NCBI GenBank assembly: GCA_916048095.2
Contig: OU696572.1
Coordinates: 1,332,501 to 1,396,500, forward strand
DNA length: 64,000 nucleotides
Direction: 5' to 3'
DNA from: Sacculina carcini
Lineage: Eukaryota; Arthropoda; Thecostraca; Sacculinidae
In this document: one piece after another, positions 1-13,872 of the stretch
Layout of the letters: the number at the start of each line of letters is the position of its first letter
Numbering within the stretch: the stretch's first letter is position 1
Position numbers and translations under genes: made by a program
The notes under the pieces: generated by a model
Database searches by the model: none
Told to the model about the DNA's origin: nothing
Seen by the model: the letters and a program-made list of their open reading frames with translations, nothing else

Positions 1-285
1 TATGTCCACAAAGGAATGCACATACCATTATACCAATGTAGATAGCTGCCTCAACCGCTTTGTGTAGAGAAAAAGCTTTGAAATCACTCAGCATGATATG
101 AATCAATGGCGGCTCTAGGAAATTCCCACCTGGGGCTGAACAATGAAAATCCACCCTTATGAGATGATATCACGATTTCAACTTGTTCTACCTCCTTCTC
201 GAAACGTTCATGACGACAACACCTGAGGGTGATTTCTATACAGCGCTTCTGTGTGCGTCGCAGTATCACAAATTCATCAGCAGGC

Positions 286-460
286 CAATGGCAGAGCCAG
301 AATTTTTCCGATAGGGGGGCTAAGGAAAAATGCGGGGCTTGGCGAATCATGAAGAACTACACTCAAAATGTTCAATGTCCGGATTTTTGGGGGTAACAGG
401 GTGCTTAACATATTTTTGGGGCCTTCAGCCCCTCCAAGCTCCCCCCTGACTCCGCCACTG
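286..460. mobile_element. hAT MITE with CAnTGGCGGAGCCAG ends
   Basis: Left end CAATGGCAGAGCCAG and right end CTGACTCCGCCACTG are imperfect inverted repeats. The flanks CAGCAGGC (278-285) and CAGCAAAC (461-468) are compatible with an 8-bp duplication. 175 bp, G-rich subterminal parts. Confidence 0.65.
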
Positions 461-489
461 CAGCAAACCCGTGTGGATGTAAAGATCTG

Positions 490-626
490 CGCCCCGCACG
501 CACAAAAACACCACACTCACACACGCGCACATAAACCAACCACTATGTGTGCGACCGTGTTTGTATGCGTGTGCGTGTTTCTACACACGCACTGGACAGC
601 ACATACACCTCTGGAATTCACACCCG

Positions 627-659
<33 letters not shown>

Positions 660-806
660 ACATGCATATACCACGATACGCAAGCTCTTTAGCAAGCCAA
701 CCCAAAGACTTACACATTTCAAACACACACACACACCCATAGACACACACACATACATACACATGACCAGCCACCGACCGGCCCAGGCAACTATGCAATT
801 CTCTCT

Positions 807-842
<36 letters not shown>

Positions 843-1045
843 CACCAGCATGTCTGGACGATATACACTGGGCACACACACACACACACACACAGACACA
901 CAGACACACACATACCAGGCATGCATACGACACGCATACACATACCCCACACACACACACAAGCAGATGTGTGTTATTGATGTGGTTCATATTGCGAAAT
1001 ATGTAGTGCACAGTGGACACACACACACACGTACATACACGTTCG
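490..1045. repeat. CA/GT-rich low-complexity region
   Basis: Runs of CA at 622-655, 725-770, 870-912 and 945-960, and (GT)15 at 811-840, separated by short unique sequence. Overlapping frames of up to 217 codons here are Cys/Val and His/Thr repeats, not genes. Confidence 0.9.
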
Positions 1046-1049
1046 TAAA

Positions 1050-2520
1050 CATTCATTATAATATACAGCAAGATATAGGAGAAGCTAAATGTGAAGCCCC
1101 GTGTGGGGTAGCGCAGGGGAAGCACGTGTTGAATATCAGCCTCCCCTAGGGAAATTCCCCACACATTCAACTGATGTGTGAACCAAGTGACGCCATTCTA
1201 GTAGACTAGGGGTCATATAATCCCTTGCCATCCCCCAGCATAACAATGCATTCCCATAGACCAGAGTTTCTGATAACCTGAGGTTGAGAAACAAAATGTG
1301 ATCATCAAACAATTTGATGGGAGAATTGAACGGGGAAAACAGAACATTTAGGGAACGCAATCACAAATCACATTTCTCGAGAAGAATTTCAGTTAACATT
1401 GACTTTGAACTAATGAATTTATACTTTATTATAATTTCAGTAGACCTATACATTTAGAACTATCTTTCTCTCTACATGTTTTGGATACCTCCAGTACATG
1501 GGGCCACCGCATAAAAGTAATAATGAAAATAGTGGTAATAGGTAAAAGAACAATAAATAATAGGTAAAAAAGTGCCTGCAATATTGAAAAATGGTCAAAC
1601 TCGAAAATTAAATCATTTTGGATCTGCTATCAGAAATGAGAATTAAGATTTCTCCCAAACACATGATAAATTTGGAGTAAGTCCTGCTTACGCCACTGAT
1701 GCACCCCACTATTACTGAGCCTACAACCGCCTCTGACAGATAGCCCAGCATGGCCAGCAATAAGAAGAGTGCTGAGTCAGCCTGGCAGGATGTTTTGCGA
1801 AAACACGCGCAGTCGTGCAATTTCTGCTTGCACAGCACGCGATATGATTGAGCAGCATCTAAAGACAATAAACGCTCACACCAAGAGCTTCAAAAACCAA
1901 ACTGAAATATCCACAAATGAAACATGAGGCAATAAGTGCGCACACCCAAAACAAATAAATTTTCGTTTGAATTCATTTGAAATTTCTAAGAAACATGAAC
2001 ACATCTTTTAACTATTCATTTATGGTTTACCAAATGTAAAAATTAGATGTAAGTAAAGTAAGTTTTCTATTAAACAATTATATTGATTAACTGGAATATT
2101 TAAACTTCTAGGGGTTCACTGTTACTGCTTTAAAGCATAATTGGTGTGGTCTATTTGAAAAGAACACTGAATTGTATACTGATTTCCGGGGTATTTCAAT
2201 ATGGTATTATTTTTTCGAGATATTTTCGAAAATACCAAAACCATATTAATACACAAAACTAAAAAAACTTGTTTATCTTGATCAAGGTGCATGGAGATGG
2301 CTGTCATGCATTTTATACCGTTCACGTTCATCCAATTTCTAATTCTTAATCTATTTTAACAATAATTTCAATATTTGAAAAAAGAAACATAAATTGCTAG
2401 TGGCATAGAGATGAAAATGAATATATCCTATCAATTGTGAGCTGAACTAAGCAGGTAATACAAGCGTGATATCACCGGCAACATTCCTAGCGTATATTAT
2501 TGTATGATGTATTACGTCAA
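1050..2520. other. no gene recognised
   Basis: AT-rich unique sequence. Fragments such as GGGAAATTCCCCAC (1149-1162) and CCTGAGGTTGAGAAAC resemble ends of hAT MITEs. The frames are short and have no coding character. Confidence 0.6.
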
Positions 2521-2740
2521 ACATTCGCACATACACACACACACACACACACATACACACACACACACATACACACACATACACACACACATCCGCATTG
2601 AATGAGGCGAAAGAAGCAAAGACGAGATGTGCATAGCAAATACGACGACCACTGGTGAGATAATAAATCACGCACACACATACACACATACACACATACA
2701 CACATACACACATACACACGGGTACATGTTGACAGGATGT

Positions 2741-2775
<35 letters not shown>

Positions 2776-3010
2776 AGCACATTAGCAATGCATGAGAATT
2801 TAGCGTAGTCGTTTCGGTGAATCTACACATTTTGCGTGTTTGTGTGTGTGTGTGTGTGTGTGTGTCACAAGCACATACATACATCCACGTATGTGTATGA
2901 TCACTTCAAAAATCTGTGTGTTTATGTGTATGTGTATGTATGTGTGTGTGTGCCACAGGCACACATACACACACATACATAGGCCTTTGAAGTGATCTCA
3001 CACATACACG
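2521..3010. repeat. CA/GT-rich low-complexity region
   Basis: CA runs at 2526-2590, 2670-2720 and 2742-2775, and GT at 2838-2865 and 2910-2955. The segment GTGTGTGCCACAGGCACACA near 2943 forms a natural hairpin. Confidence 0.9.
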
Positions 3011-3221
3011 GGCGAAATTCGTACTTGGAGATTAGCCGAAGCAAAGTCAGGTGATTTTTCGGCGTGTGAAAATATTATATACAAATAAAAGAATGTTATG
3101 ACGGCAAGGGCGCACTCAGCCACAACAATCGAAGGGGTTAGACCAGGCATAATCTGTTCTCCTGCTCTCCGGAAACCTCTGAATATTCATCAGAATCGAA
3201 ACTTTAATATAAACTTAAAAC

Positions 3222-3989
3222 GTGCGGTGTTATTGCAGTGTTGGTAAAGTTGGGAAGTTTACCAGTTGGTAAATCTTGTTAACATCAACAAAATAATATG
3301 CAACATTATCATTTTTATACAAAATATACCAAATCTTTAAAAACTTGAAGACTTAACAACTTTAAACTACTCGAAACACTAATAAAACTTAAATATACAC
3401 TAAACTTTAAAACTTTAAATAAAACTTTTTCACAAGCCTGAAATATCCATTTTCTAACTCAATCGCAAATATACAGCAGCCCCACATATCCTTGACAAGA
3501 AAATCTCCAATATAGAGTGGAGCTGGTCAAAATTCCCTTTAGAACAGTGGTTTTTAACCTGTGGGAAATTCCCCACTGGTAGGGAATGGAAGAGTTGTCA
3601 AGTGGGAAGCTAAAGGTCGGACAGAATGACAAATGTGTGTTTTTATCCATTCAAATTCGTTTATTTTTGTTTCTTTGACATTTACTTTGATGTAACAACT
3701 GAGTTTATTGAATTTATCAGCGCTGTTGTGTGGAAAATGAAGAGATGGCTCATTAAGAAGTGGGGAATCAGAGAGATAAAAAGTTAAGAACCACTGTTCT
3801 AGAAGAAGCCAAGAATAAGAGAGAGAGAGAGACAGTATAGCAGAAAGAAAAAATGAGAATCAAGAATGAGAATATTATTGGTATATTCTATATAAAAAAT
3901 GATAATGTTGCATATTATGTTGTTGATGTTAACGAGATTTACTAACTGGTGAACTTCCCAACTTTACCAACACTGCAATAACACCGCAC
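3222..3989. repeat. fold-back element with long (about 110-bp) inverted arms
   Basis: The left arm, about 3222-3332 (GTGCGGTGTTATTGCAGTG...), is repeated in reverse complement at about 3880-3989 with few mismatches. Both contain TTGGTAAAGTTGGGAAGTT and ATAATATGCAACATTATCATT. The centre is occupied by MITE copy A, so the original loop was about 0.3 kb. No transposase. Which superfamily it belongs to is unknown. Confidence 0.8.
3545..3796 (+). mobile_element. hAT MITE, CAGTGGTTCTTAACC family, copy A
   Basis: Begins CAGTGGTTTTTAACCTGTGGG and ends AAGTTAAGAACCACTG, which are inverted repeats. Flanks CTTTAGAA (3537-3544) and TTCTAGAA (3797-3804) fit a decayed 8-bp duplication. 252 bp, non-coding. 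It is inserted in the middle of a longer fold-back element (3222-3989). Confidence 0.8.
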
Positions 3990-4499
3990 CTTTTTGGCAT
4001 ATACACACACACATACACACACACACCGGATGGAGTGGTGGCTTTTGCATTTTAAGCAAAATGCACATCATGCAAGCACACACACACACGCGCGCGCACA
4101 CAGACACGCATACACCGGGCTATAAATAACAAAATCCCATAACACAACGAATGGGAGTTATGAGTCTCAGTCAGTGGAACTTATGACAGCAGGAAGATGG
4201 AGAGCTGAATAATTTCGCACAACAAAACTAGCACACCTGGCTAAGGCGCATATTATCGCAATTATATGAGTAAGGTTCCTATGGGGAAATTTATCACATA
4301 TGTGTGTATGTGTGTGTGTTTGCGTTACGGGGTAACATAGGTAAAGAGGAGGTAAAGGTAGTATAAATGGGATGAAAAAGGTTGATACCCATCGAAATAC
4401 ACGAACACAGACAAGACCACACGAGACACAGAACGAAGACGGATACCAGCAAAAGCATGTGACCACATCGGCACGGAGGAAAGGAAGATTGGAGAGGGG

Positions 4500-4985
4500 A
4501 AAGTCGAGGTAGAGGGAGAGAAAGAGAGAGAGATAGAGGCAAGAACTGAGCGAGCAAGTCAGCCGGCGTGAAATTGACCACACCACACGAAGCATCACGA
4601 TGTATAAATCGTGCAAATGCTCCCGCGAACCACCGCCGTACAGCTGAGCGAACAGAGATTGCACCAAGCGGCGGCAGAACAAGCCGCAGAAAAAGAGAGA
4701 AAAAGAGAGAGAAAGAGAGAAATAAAGAGAGAAACAAAAATATAAAAGACAGAGAAAGAAACAGATAGAGAAATATATAAGACACAGAGAAAAACAGAGA
4801 AATAAAGAGAGAAGTAAAGAGAGAGACAGAGATAAAGACAGAAAAATAAAGAGAGAAACAAAGAAAAAGAGAGACACATAGATATACATTTATAGAAACC
4901 CTAGATAAAAGAGAGAAATAGGGAGAAACAGACAGAAATAGGAGAAGAAGAGAGAAATAGGAGAAAGAGATATATTAAGGTCGTG
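4500..4985. repeat. GA-rich purine tract
   Basis: From 4681 to about 4980 the plus strand is almost entirely A and G (AAAGAGAGAGAAA style) with sparse C/T. This long polypurine strand gives Leu/Ser/Phe-rich minus-strand frames of up to 240 codons that I do not accept as genes. Mirror-like parts could form triplex DNA. Confidence 0.85.
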
Positions 4986-4989
4986 GGAG

Positions 4990-6600
4990 GAATAAACATC
5001 ACACTCTGCAACAACCGGACCAACAAGAACTGGAAGACAGACAGACAGACAGACAGACAGGGATAGAAGGACAAACACGACCAACAATATGACATGCAAG
5101 CTGAACAAGGTCTAGCCAACGCCATCACAAAACAGCAACCGGTTATTGCAAGTGGAACAGGTGGATGCGCGCCTAATTTGCATTTCAACATACACACGCT
5201 AATTATAAACGAATCAACAGGCCACGATGGTACTCGCGTGCCTTCCAACACAGACGGGTGTTGATAAGATAAATAAATAACCAATATGTAAACAACAAGA
5301 GACCACAGAAAGAATTGCTATGCATAAATAATACGTGTATATATGTGTGTATGTGTATCAGAAAGTGATTGAGAGGAGCAAAACACCTCCACTCTGCCCA
5401 GCCAACGTCGAATACACACTAAAACAAACAATTTTGTTGATAAGCTCATAATTAAAGTGAATTAATTAATAATAAGTCAATTAATAATTTTCTCAATATC
5501 TGTACGTGTTGGAAACTACTGGTGTACAAAATGTATATGAATGTCCATGTACATACACATGCATGTGTGTGTGTGTGTGTGTGTGTGTCTGTCAGTGAGT
5601 GTATGAAGTGTGAGCATGCAATTATGTGCGGCCGTAAATTCGCGCGCACACAAAGAAATACGACAGATCGAGTCGAGTGGCAATAAAGTTATACAATACA
5701 CATGTACAGTGGCCGTCGACGCCGCCACCGCACTCGTAAAAATCTCCACCAAATAAACAATAAACAACAAGACGCAATCTCATACAAAATCGTGTCACAA
5801 TACAGCCCAGCCTAGCCAGTGTGCGCGCGCGTTTCGGCTAGAACCGAAGCAAGCCTTCGTGTATGAGTGTGTGCGCGCGTTTCGGCTACTATAAACGCAA
5901 TATAACAGTCATGGATTCTTTGCGCACGCACGCGTGTGCGTGTCTCTATGTGTGTGTATGTATGTGCGTGTGTGTGTGTATGTTTGTCAGGTGGAAAATA
6001 GACGATAGAATACGTGCAAACCTACAAAACCACGCACACAAACTCATAGAAACACACACACTATTGCCATCCATAAACAACCTAATTGACAGCTAGGCCA
6101 AATCTTCCTGTACAAAGACACACATACACACACACATACGCATGCACACACACACGCATGCAATACAAGCTTATCTCACTATAGTATTGTGCGTGTATTT
6201 GTGTGATGTCGTCTTTATTGATGCAATATGCATACGATCACATACACGCATACAAACACACATACTTACATACATGCAAATAAAAATATCCAAATTTTCG
6301 GTGATATGTATAAATATATACACTATATTTTTAGTGTATATTCTATGCTCTATACATTTGTAACATATGAATGGATTTACTTACATATTTACTTTATTTA
6401 CAAACAAGAAACTAAGCCAAAAATATCAATGTTAACTAATCTCACAAGCAAAACTCACTGGAATAAAAACAACTGAAAAACGGAAGTCATATATAATATG
6501 AATTCAGTGCGCCACAAATGAAAGACCTCAATATTCAGCTATGTGTGGGTTTGTCTGTTGAATAAGTTTGAGAGCCACTGTAAAAACACAAGCCGGGTTC
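4990..6600. other. no gene recognised; short repeats only
   Basis: Contains (CAGA)n at 5037-5060, short GT/CA runs, and a duplicated GTGCGCGCG-TTTCGGCTA phrase (5821-5840 and 5870-5887). No plausible exon was seen. Confidence 0.6.
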
Positions 6601-6608
6601 AATGACAC

Positions 6609-6913
6609 CAAGGGCGGGCCCAGATATTTTGCTTGTGGGGAGACAAGTAACTTGCATATACGGATAGTATGTGATATGATAAAAGTCAAAGTCTCAGTAT
6701 ATCGTATTAAAAACGCAATTAACATTACAATTTCAGCCAAAATTCCTGTCTGGAAAGATGGCAATGGGAACAATGATATTAGGCCCAAACTCTGTATTTT
6801 CTATGCTAGACTAAGGAAAGTTGGATTAGGCTAGGTTAATTAGGAAAGAGGAAGAGATTCTGGGGCGTAATATCGCTAGCTCCGAGGGAAACAACCCCTA
6901 GGTCCGCCCATGC
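6609..6913. mobile_element. possible MITE with GGGCGGGCCCA / GGTCCGCCC ends
   Basis: CAAGGGCGGGCCCAGATATT on the left and CCCCTAGGTCCGCCCATG on the right form an imperfect inverted pair. The interior frame of 88 codons has no recognised homology. Boundaries are approximate. Confidence 0.4.
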
Positions 6914-7050
6914 ACAAAAGAAGCAGAATGTGTCAATTCATCATTCATCATTGGATGATGAATTTCAATCGGGCACACACCAATTGGCCTGTTTTTACAC
7001 TGACATCCGCAAACGACAGTTTAGCTCGTCACGTAGGACCGTCTGCTTGA

Positions 7051-7080
7051 TTTGGCGTCACATATAAACTAGACGCCAAA
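7051..7080. repeat. 9-bp inverted repeat around a TATAAA
   Basis: TTTGGCGTC and GACGCCAAA are exact inverted repeats separated by 12 bp (ACATATAAACTA) that include TATAAA. May be chance or a small regulatory palindrome. Confidence 0.4.
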
Positions 7081-7488
7081 GCATAATTCTGTATTGAAGA
7101 CATGAAAATGACACGACAATTGTTTGATAATTGACTATTTTGCGACTTTATCAATGTTATTCGTTGATAATTTTTGACTAATCATAGCTGGAAACGCAGA
7201 GACCAAATGTTTGGTAGCTGGCACAACAGAGCTTGCAGTTGCCACGAAACACAAACCAGCCTCTAATAATGATCAAACAATACTGCACCTGATAATTTCA
7301 AGTATCCTGGTAGAAATCAACATATTGGGTTCACTGTCATGAATGCAAAAATATGTATATATTTATAACGTGATGTTGAAAGCGAGGGTCTTCCTATTTA
7401 TGGCCAATTTACATGTAAATGTATGATATCAACACTCGTGTGGTAAACTCTTGGCGGCTAATGTAGCGTTGCTCTTGGCCTCCTATGC

Positions 7489-7560
7489 CAGTGGTTCTCA
7501 AACCAAAGTTGAGTCGCCACGCTATTCTAATGGGTCGCTAGGCGTTCGAAGAATATTTTT
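7489..7560. mobile_element. fragment of a hAT-type element
   Basis: CAGTGGTTCTCAAACC followed by AAAGTTGAGTCGCCA and GGGTCGCTAGGCG is the usual 5' part of small hAT elements. The other end was not located. Confidence 0.4.
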
Positions 7561-8080
7561 TGATAACAGCGACTGAAATAGTTGAAGCTGTTGTCTTGCA
7601 CGGTAGCACAGCATAACGAACCAGCAACGGTGAAAGTATGATACACACACACGTGCACACAAGCAACTAGAAAGAGCAAGAAAGAGACACGGAGAGAAAA
7701 CAGAGGGTGGGAATATTCAAATGAAGCCCGTCCGTGCGCGCTGCTCGGATGAATGTAGTAGATTAGGGTCATACATAGGGCCTGCGCGCACTGTGATGCC
7801 AACGCGAAAAAACAGCAAGACAACACAATAAATTGGGCAGGAGAGAGGGAGAGAGAGGGAGAAAGAAAGAGGACAAGCGAAGAACCATGAACACACACAC
7901 ACACACATACACATACATCCAATACATCTGCCAGTTTTCTCCAACTCATGCGGAATAAATTAGCTTGCATATTTGAGTATTAGCGCGTATTTGCGTTATA
8001 TCATGTGTCTATGCATACACAATGATTCTCATGTAAGGTTGGGTCCCAACAGTGACAACTAGCAGAATACATGTCTAGTT

Positions 8081-8371
8081 CAGGGGTTCTCAAACTTTTT
8101 ATGGTTCCATACCCACAGTGTATTGTTGAATCTCGTAAAATATTCCCTTTAGTTGACTGTTCAAATAATTATCACCAATCCTATTATTTACCAGAATGTC
8201 ATCCAGATCCACGAGTATTTCAATCGCTTGAGTTTACTGTAATTATAATAAAATTGATCATTTTATTACTTATAAACCAGTGATTATTTATAACAGCACC
8301 CAGAAATCCAATTCCACATCGCCGACCATTGTTTCCAATATCCCCAAGGGAAGCCCCTGGTTGAGAAGACC
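8081..8371. mobile_element. hAT-type remnant with CAGGGGTTCTCAA end
   Basis: Left CAGGGGTTCTCAAACTTTTT is a typical hAT end. On the right GGTTGAGAAGACC mirrors TTCTCAA. TCTAGTT and CTAGTCC flank the ends loosely. Non-coding. Confidence 0.5.
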
Positions 8372-8379
8372 TAGTCCAG

Positions 8380-10307
<1,928 letters not shown>

Positions 10308-10650
10308 CGTACACACACATACACACACACACACTCACATACACAAACATACATACACACAGACATACACAGATAATCAGAGATTTGAGACATACTCCAG
10401 AACTGTTGAGACCAATCATACACACACAAACTTGTATGTATGTGTGTGTGTGTGTGTATGTGTGTTTGTGAGCAACACTCACGCTAAGTGGTCATATCTT
10501 TTCTCGCAGGGACAATTTGCCCTGGGCAAATAGTGTCGTTAACTGACACGTGTTTAGCGCACTTAGGGGGAAAAGAGCGACCTCTCCCTTGGGGAAAAAT
10601 AGAATTTGTCGTGTGTCTCCAAGTGTCTTCAACTTTTCGCTAGCTGTAGA

Positions 10651-10848
10651 CAGTGGCGACGCCAGGATTTTTCCGCGTGGAGTGAGGGGCTAGACGGCTA
10701 GAGGCTGACGGAAAACGATGCGGGGGCTTGACCAAGCATAAAGAACTAAACTAGAAATATTCATGGGGATGATTTTGGGGGGCTCAGGGAGGTTTGACAC
10801 ATTTTAGAGAAAGCTTCAACCCTTCTTGGCGTAGTCACTGATTGTAGG
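10651..10848. mobile_element. related hAT MITE (CAGTGGCGACGCC ends)
   Basis: Left CAGTGGCGACGCCAGGATTT and right TTGGCGTAGTCACTG are imperfect inverted repeats. It shares the motif order GATTTT-TCCG...GGGGCT with the element at 286-460. Flanks GCTGTAGA and ATTGTAGG agree at 5 of 8 positions. Confidence 0.6.
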
Positions 10849-10855
10849 CAGGGAC

Positions 10856-11340
10856 GCACTAAGAATTTGTCTTATACCCGTCATCACTCATCTTTATCTC
10901 CAGTATAATATCATCACTGATATTCTCATCTTCCAAATATATTTCTCATCTTCCAAAACGCCTTCTCAGAGAGCGAATGTATCTGACCTTCCTTGCTACA
11001 CCAGCTGAATCTGCCTCTGTGCCAAACAGCCGGCAGCTATTGCTAATTGCGTTTGCACAGCGAATTTCTGCTCTGATCGCACCCGCTTCCAACCATCCAA
11101 CCGCCTCCACATCTCACCTCATTCTTCCGAGGCGGCGAATTTTCCCTCCAAGGCAAGAATTGTTCCGAAGCGAGAGAGAGGTGGTTAGAAGGACCCTTGC
11201 TAACACACATGGTCATATTGTAGCTCTCCCTATGACAATTTCCACCACCCCAAGTCTGTCTCCCCTAAGGCAGTCTCGACGAGCTTCGGCTGCATATTGA
11301 TGGCACGTGTCTAGGGGGAGATGTGTGTGCCCCTTAGAGT
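10856..11340. mobile_element. possible hAT-type remnant starting CAGGGACGCAC
   Basis: A second terminal-repeat-like start, CAGGGACGCACTAAG, follows the previous MITE by a few bases. The interior holds a 107-codon plus-strand frame (10977-11300) without recognisable homology. A matching right end is only suggested (GTGTGCCCCTTAGAG near 11325). Boundaries are uncertain. Confidence 0.35.
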
Positions 11341-11620
11341 GTTAATTTGCCCGCCATTGAGAATCAGCTATAAGTACATATACCTTCTCTCGGGTTTCAA
11401 TGTAGGTGTATATGTGCTTGCGTGTGCATGTGTGTGTATGTGTGCGTTCATGTGTGCTTATTTGTATGTGCTCGATGCTGTCAAAGTTTAAAACTCACAG
11501 GGATGAAATTACACATATTAATTTCATTGATTCCTAAAATAAAAATTCTTTCCCAGTCTCAATTCGATGGGTTTGTATTCCAAAACACACTTCTGAATTA
11601 CATGTATATGTATCTGTGTA

Positions 11621-11621
<1 letters not shown>

Positions 11622-11707
<86 letters not shown>
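11622..11707. repeat. (GT)n followed by (AAGT)n
   Basis: GT run of about 57 bp running into seven GTAA tetranucleotides. A second GT run is at 11791-11856. Confidence 0.96.
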
Positions 11708-11788
11708 TTATTGCTCACTCATACAAGCAGTTCAGTCAATAGTACGTGTACACGAGTACGTATACACGAGATAAAAGCACATGTGACA

Positions 11789-11826
<38 letters not shown>

Positions 11827-12716
11827 GTGTGTGTGTGCGTGTGTGTGTGTGTGTGTATGCTTGGTCTGGGTTCAAGTGCTGGTATTGAAAAAGTACCCGT
11901 ATTAATGCAACACCCGTATGTTAATCTTTTGTTGGTGGTTTTGTAATTGTTCTTTGCAGGCATAACGTTGACTGTGGATCAAATTCAGACATACAAACTT
12001 TTTGGGGCCTTACATTTTGACTGGTGCAGCCTAATTTTTAATATATTTTCTTCAATTCATTTCTCAAAACCGTCGTTTTTACCGATTCCACGTTTGCTTC
12101 CAATTAATTCAAACTTGGCAATTATTTCCAGATACTTGTGTAAATGTGTCATTTACAGTATTACTTCTAGCCAGTAATACAGTATTACCTTGTCATTATT
12201 ACCTGGATTTTCAGTATTTCTAGCACAGCGTACAAAATATAATGCGGGATAAAATATGCAAACTCTTGCCCTGAACATCAAATGACCTATTGTTTATATT
12301 TCCCTACCATCATGTTAACTATCCACAAATGAGCTACAATATATAGTATAACCACAATCCTCTGGCAAATACTAATTCTCCATCATCACAATATTCCCGG
12401 TAAATATTGCCGGGTTTTTACACCCTAAAAAATTACCACCTAATTGGTGTATTTACTGTTGTCGTTTGTATGTCTGTGTGTGCAGACGAATGTGAATATG
12501 TGTGTATGTCTGTGTGCGAGTGACGAGTGTTGTGCCTTGCTAAAAGCCTATGAGTTATTGCGTTTTCACAGTGCAATTGTGTTTGCAATAATGCAGTCTA
12601 AACAAATCGACGACAACCTGGCCAATATCATGCCATTTCATCTCCCATTATCTCTTCCTCTTATATCTCCCTATGTTATGTTTTTCGCTCTCTATTTCTT
12701 GCTGTGTCTGTGTGTC

Positions 12717-12719
<3 letters not shown>

Positions 12720-12793
<74 letters not shown>

Positions 12794-12809
12794 GTGTGTG
12801 TGTGTGTGT
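12720..12809. repeat. (GT)n microsatellite
   Basis: About 90 bp GT run with one GC interruption. Another GT-rich segment with CT repeats follows at 12899-12945. Confidence 0.96.
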
Positions 12810-13155
12810 TTGTATTTCCCATTTGCGCACGGCTATATGTGAGTGTGCTTGTTTGTATGTCTGTCAGCCAGCTTGTGTATATATGGGTCTTTCGTTTCTC
12901 TCTCTCTCTCTCTCTGTAAGTGTGTGTGTGTGTGTTTGTGTTTGTTTGTTTGTCAGAGGACAGGCGTTTGTTAGTTGGCTAATGGTGTGTGTGGGCTCAA
13001 ATATACTCCAAATATGTCCGTGTGTAGGTACGTATGTGTGTATGCGTGTGTGTCTGTGTGTGTGAGTGCAATATTGCAAAGAGCAATTGCAAGTGGAGTG
13101 GAAGGAGCCATTTCTTTTGCCCGATAAGCTCTCGTGTGTATATCTGAAATGGCTC

Positions 13156-13160
<5 letters not shown>

Positions 13161-13238
<78 letters not shown>
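13161..13238. repeat. (TA)39 microsatellite
   Basis: Pure TA run of 78 bp directly before the palindromic short element at 13248. Long pure TA runs can extrude cruciforms. Confidence 0.98.
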
Positions 13239-13244
<6 letters not shown>

Positions 13245-13247
13245 CAC

Positions 13248-13360
13248 GAAGAGAGAGAAGAAAACACAAATGACTGCCACTTTAGTCAAACGTTTCGGTC
13301 TTGAGACCTTCGTCAGTGACTGATCTGTCTATAGTCATTTGTGTTTTCTTCTCTCTCTTC
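13248..13360. repeat. palindromic short element with 28-bp perfect arms
   Basis: Arms 13248-13275 and 13333-13360 are exact reverse complements (purine-rich GAAGAGAGAGAAG end), enclosing 57 bp with the hammerhead-like core. One arm plus the core recurs at 62646-62724. Both copies touch TA repeats, which suggests a preference for TA-rich targets. Confidence 0.7.
13284..13321 (-). ncRNA. hammerhead-ribozyme-like core (copy 2)
   Basis: The minus strand carries the same 38-nt core as copy 1, with every element named there unchanged. It sits inside a palindromic element (13248-13360) with perfect 28-bp arms, directly after a (TA)39 tract. Conservation of the core at two loci with different flanks supports a repeat family, not proof of ribozyme function. 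Confidence 0.35.
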
Positions 13361-13645
13361 AAATACGTTCTTCTTCTCGTATGTCGAGAACTTCAAATAT
13401 ATATATACATTAAAATAAGTTTTCCCATAGACATTGAAACGTGCATAAAAATAGGCGTTATTTCAGTGCAATGGCGGTACAAAGGGGAGCTTATCACGGA
13501 AAATAAGTTATTTTTCAAATAGAAAGCAAATGCTATTGTTTTTGTAAAATTTTGTTTTTGGGGGAAAGTTTTAACTCCATAAATAACTCCGTCTTTACAA
13601 CACCATTTTTTCTCAGCTACCCTCTACGCTTGGTTCCGCCCCTGC

Positions 13646-13694
<49 letters not shown>

Positions 13695-13834
13695 ATGTTA
13701 TTGGCGATAATTGCCTGTATTGACACAATAGAGTAGCGAAACACAATTCTGACGTGTTCGTGTGTTTCCGCAAATTAACTTCGGCGGAGATTATGCATGT
13801 GTCTCGTAATGCAAGTGTGTATGTGTGTGTGTGT

Positions 13835-13872
<38 letters not shown>

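Noticed and set aside
517..1170. 217-codon Cys/Val-rich minus-strand frame
   Set aside because: Produced by CA/GT runs. Composition is explained wholly by dinucleotide repeats.
4167..4889. 240-codon Leu/Ser/Phe-rich minus-strand frame resembling a membrane protein
   Set aside because: It is the complement of the GA-rich purine tract (CTCTTTCTCT style). The hydrophobic look comes from TTT and CTC codons.
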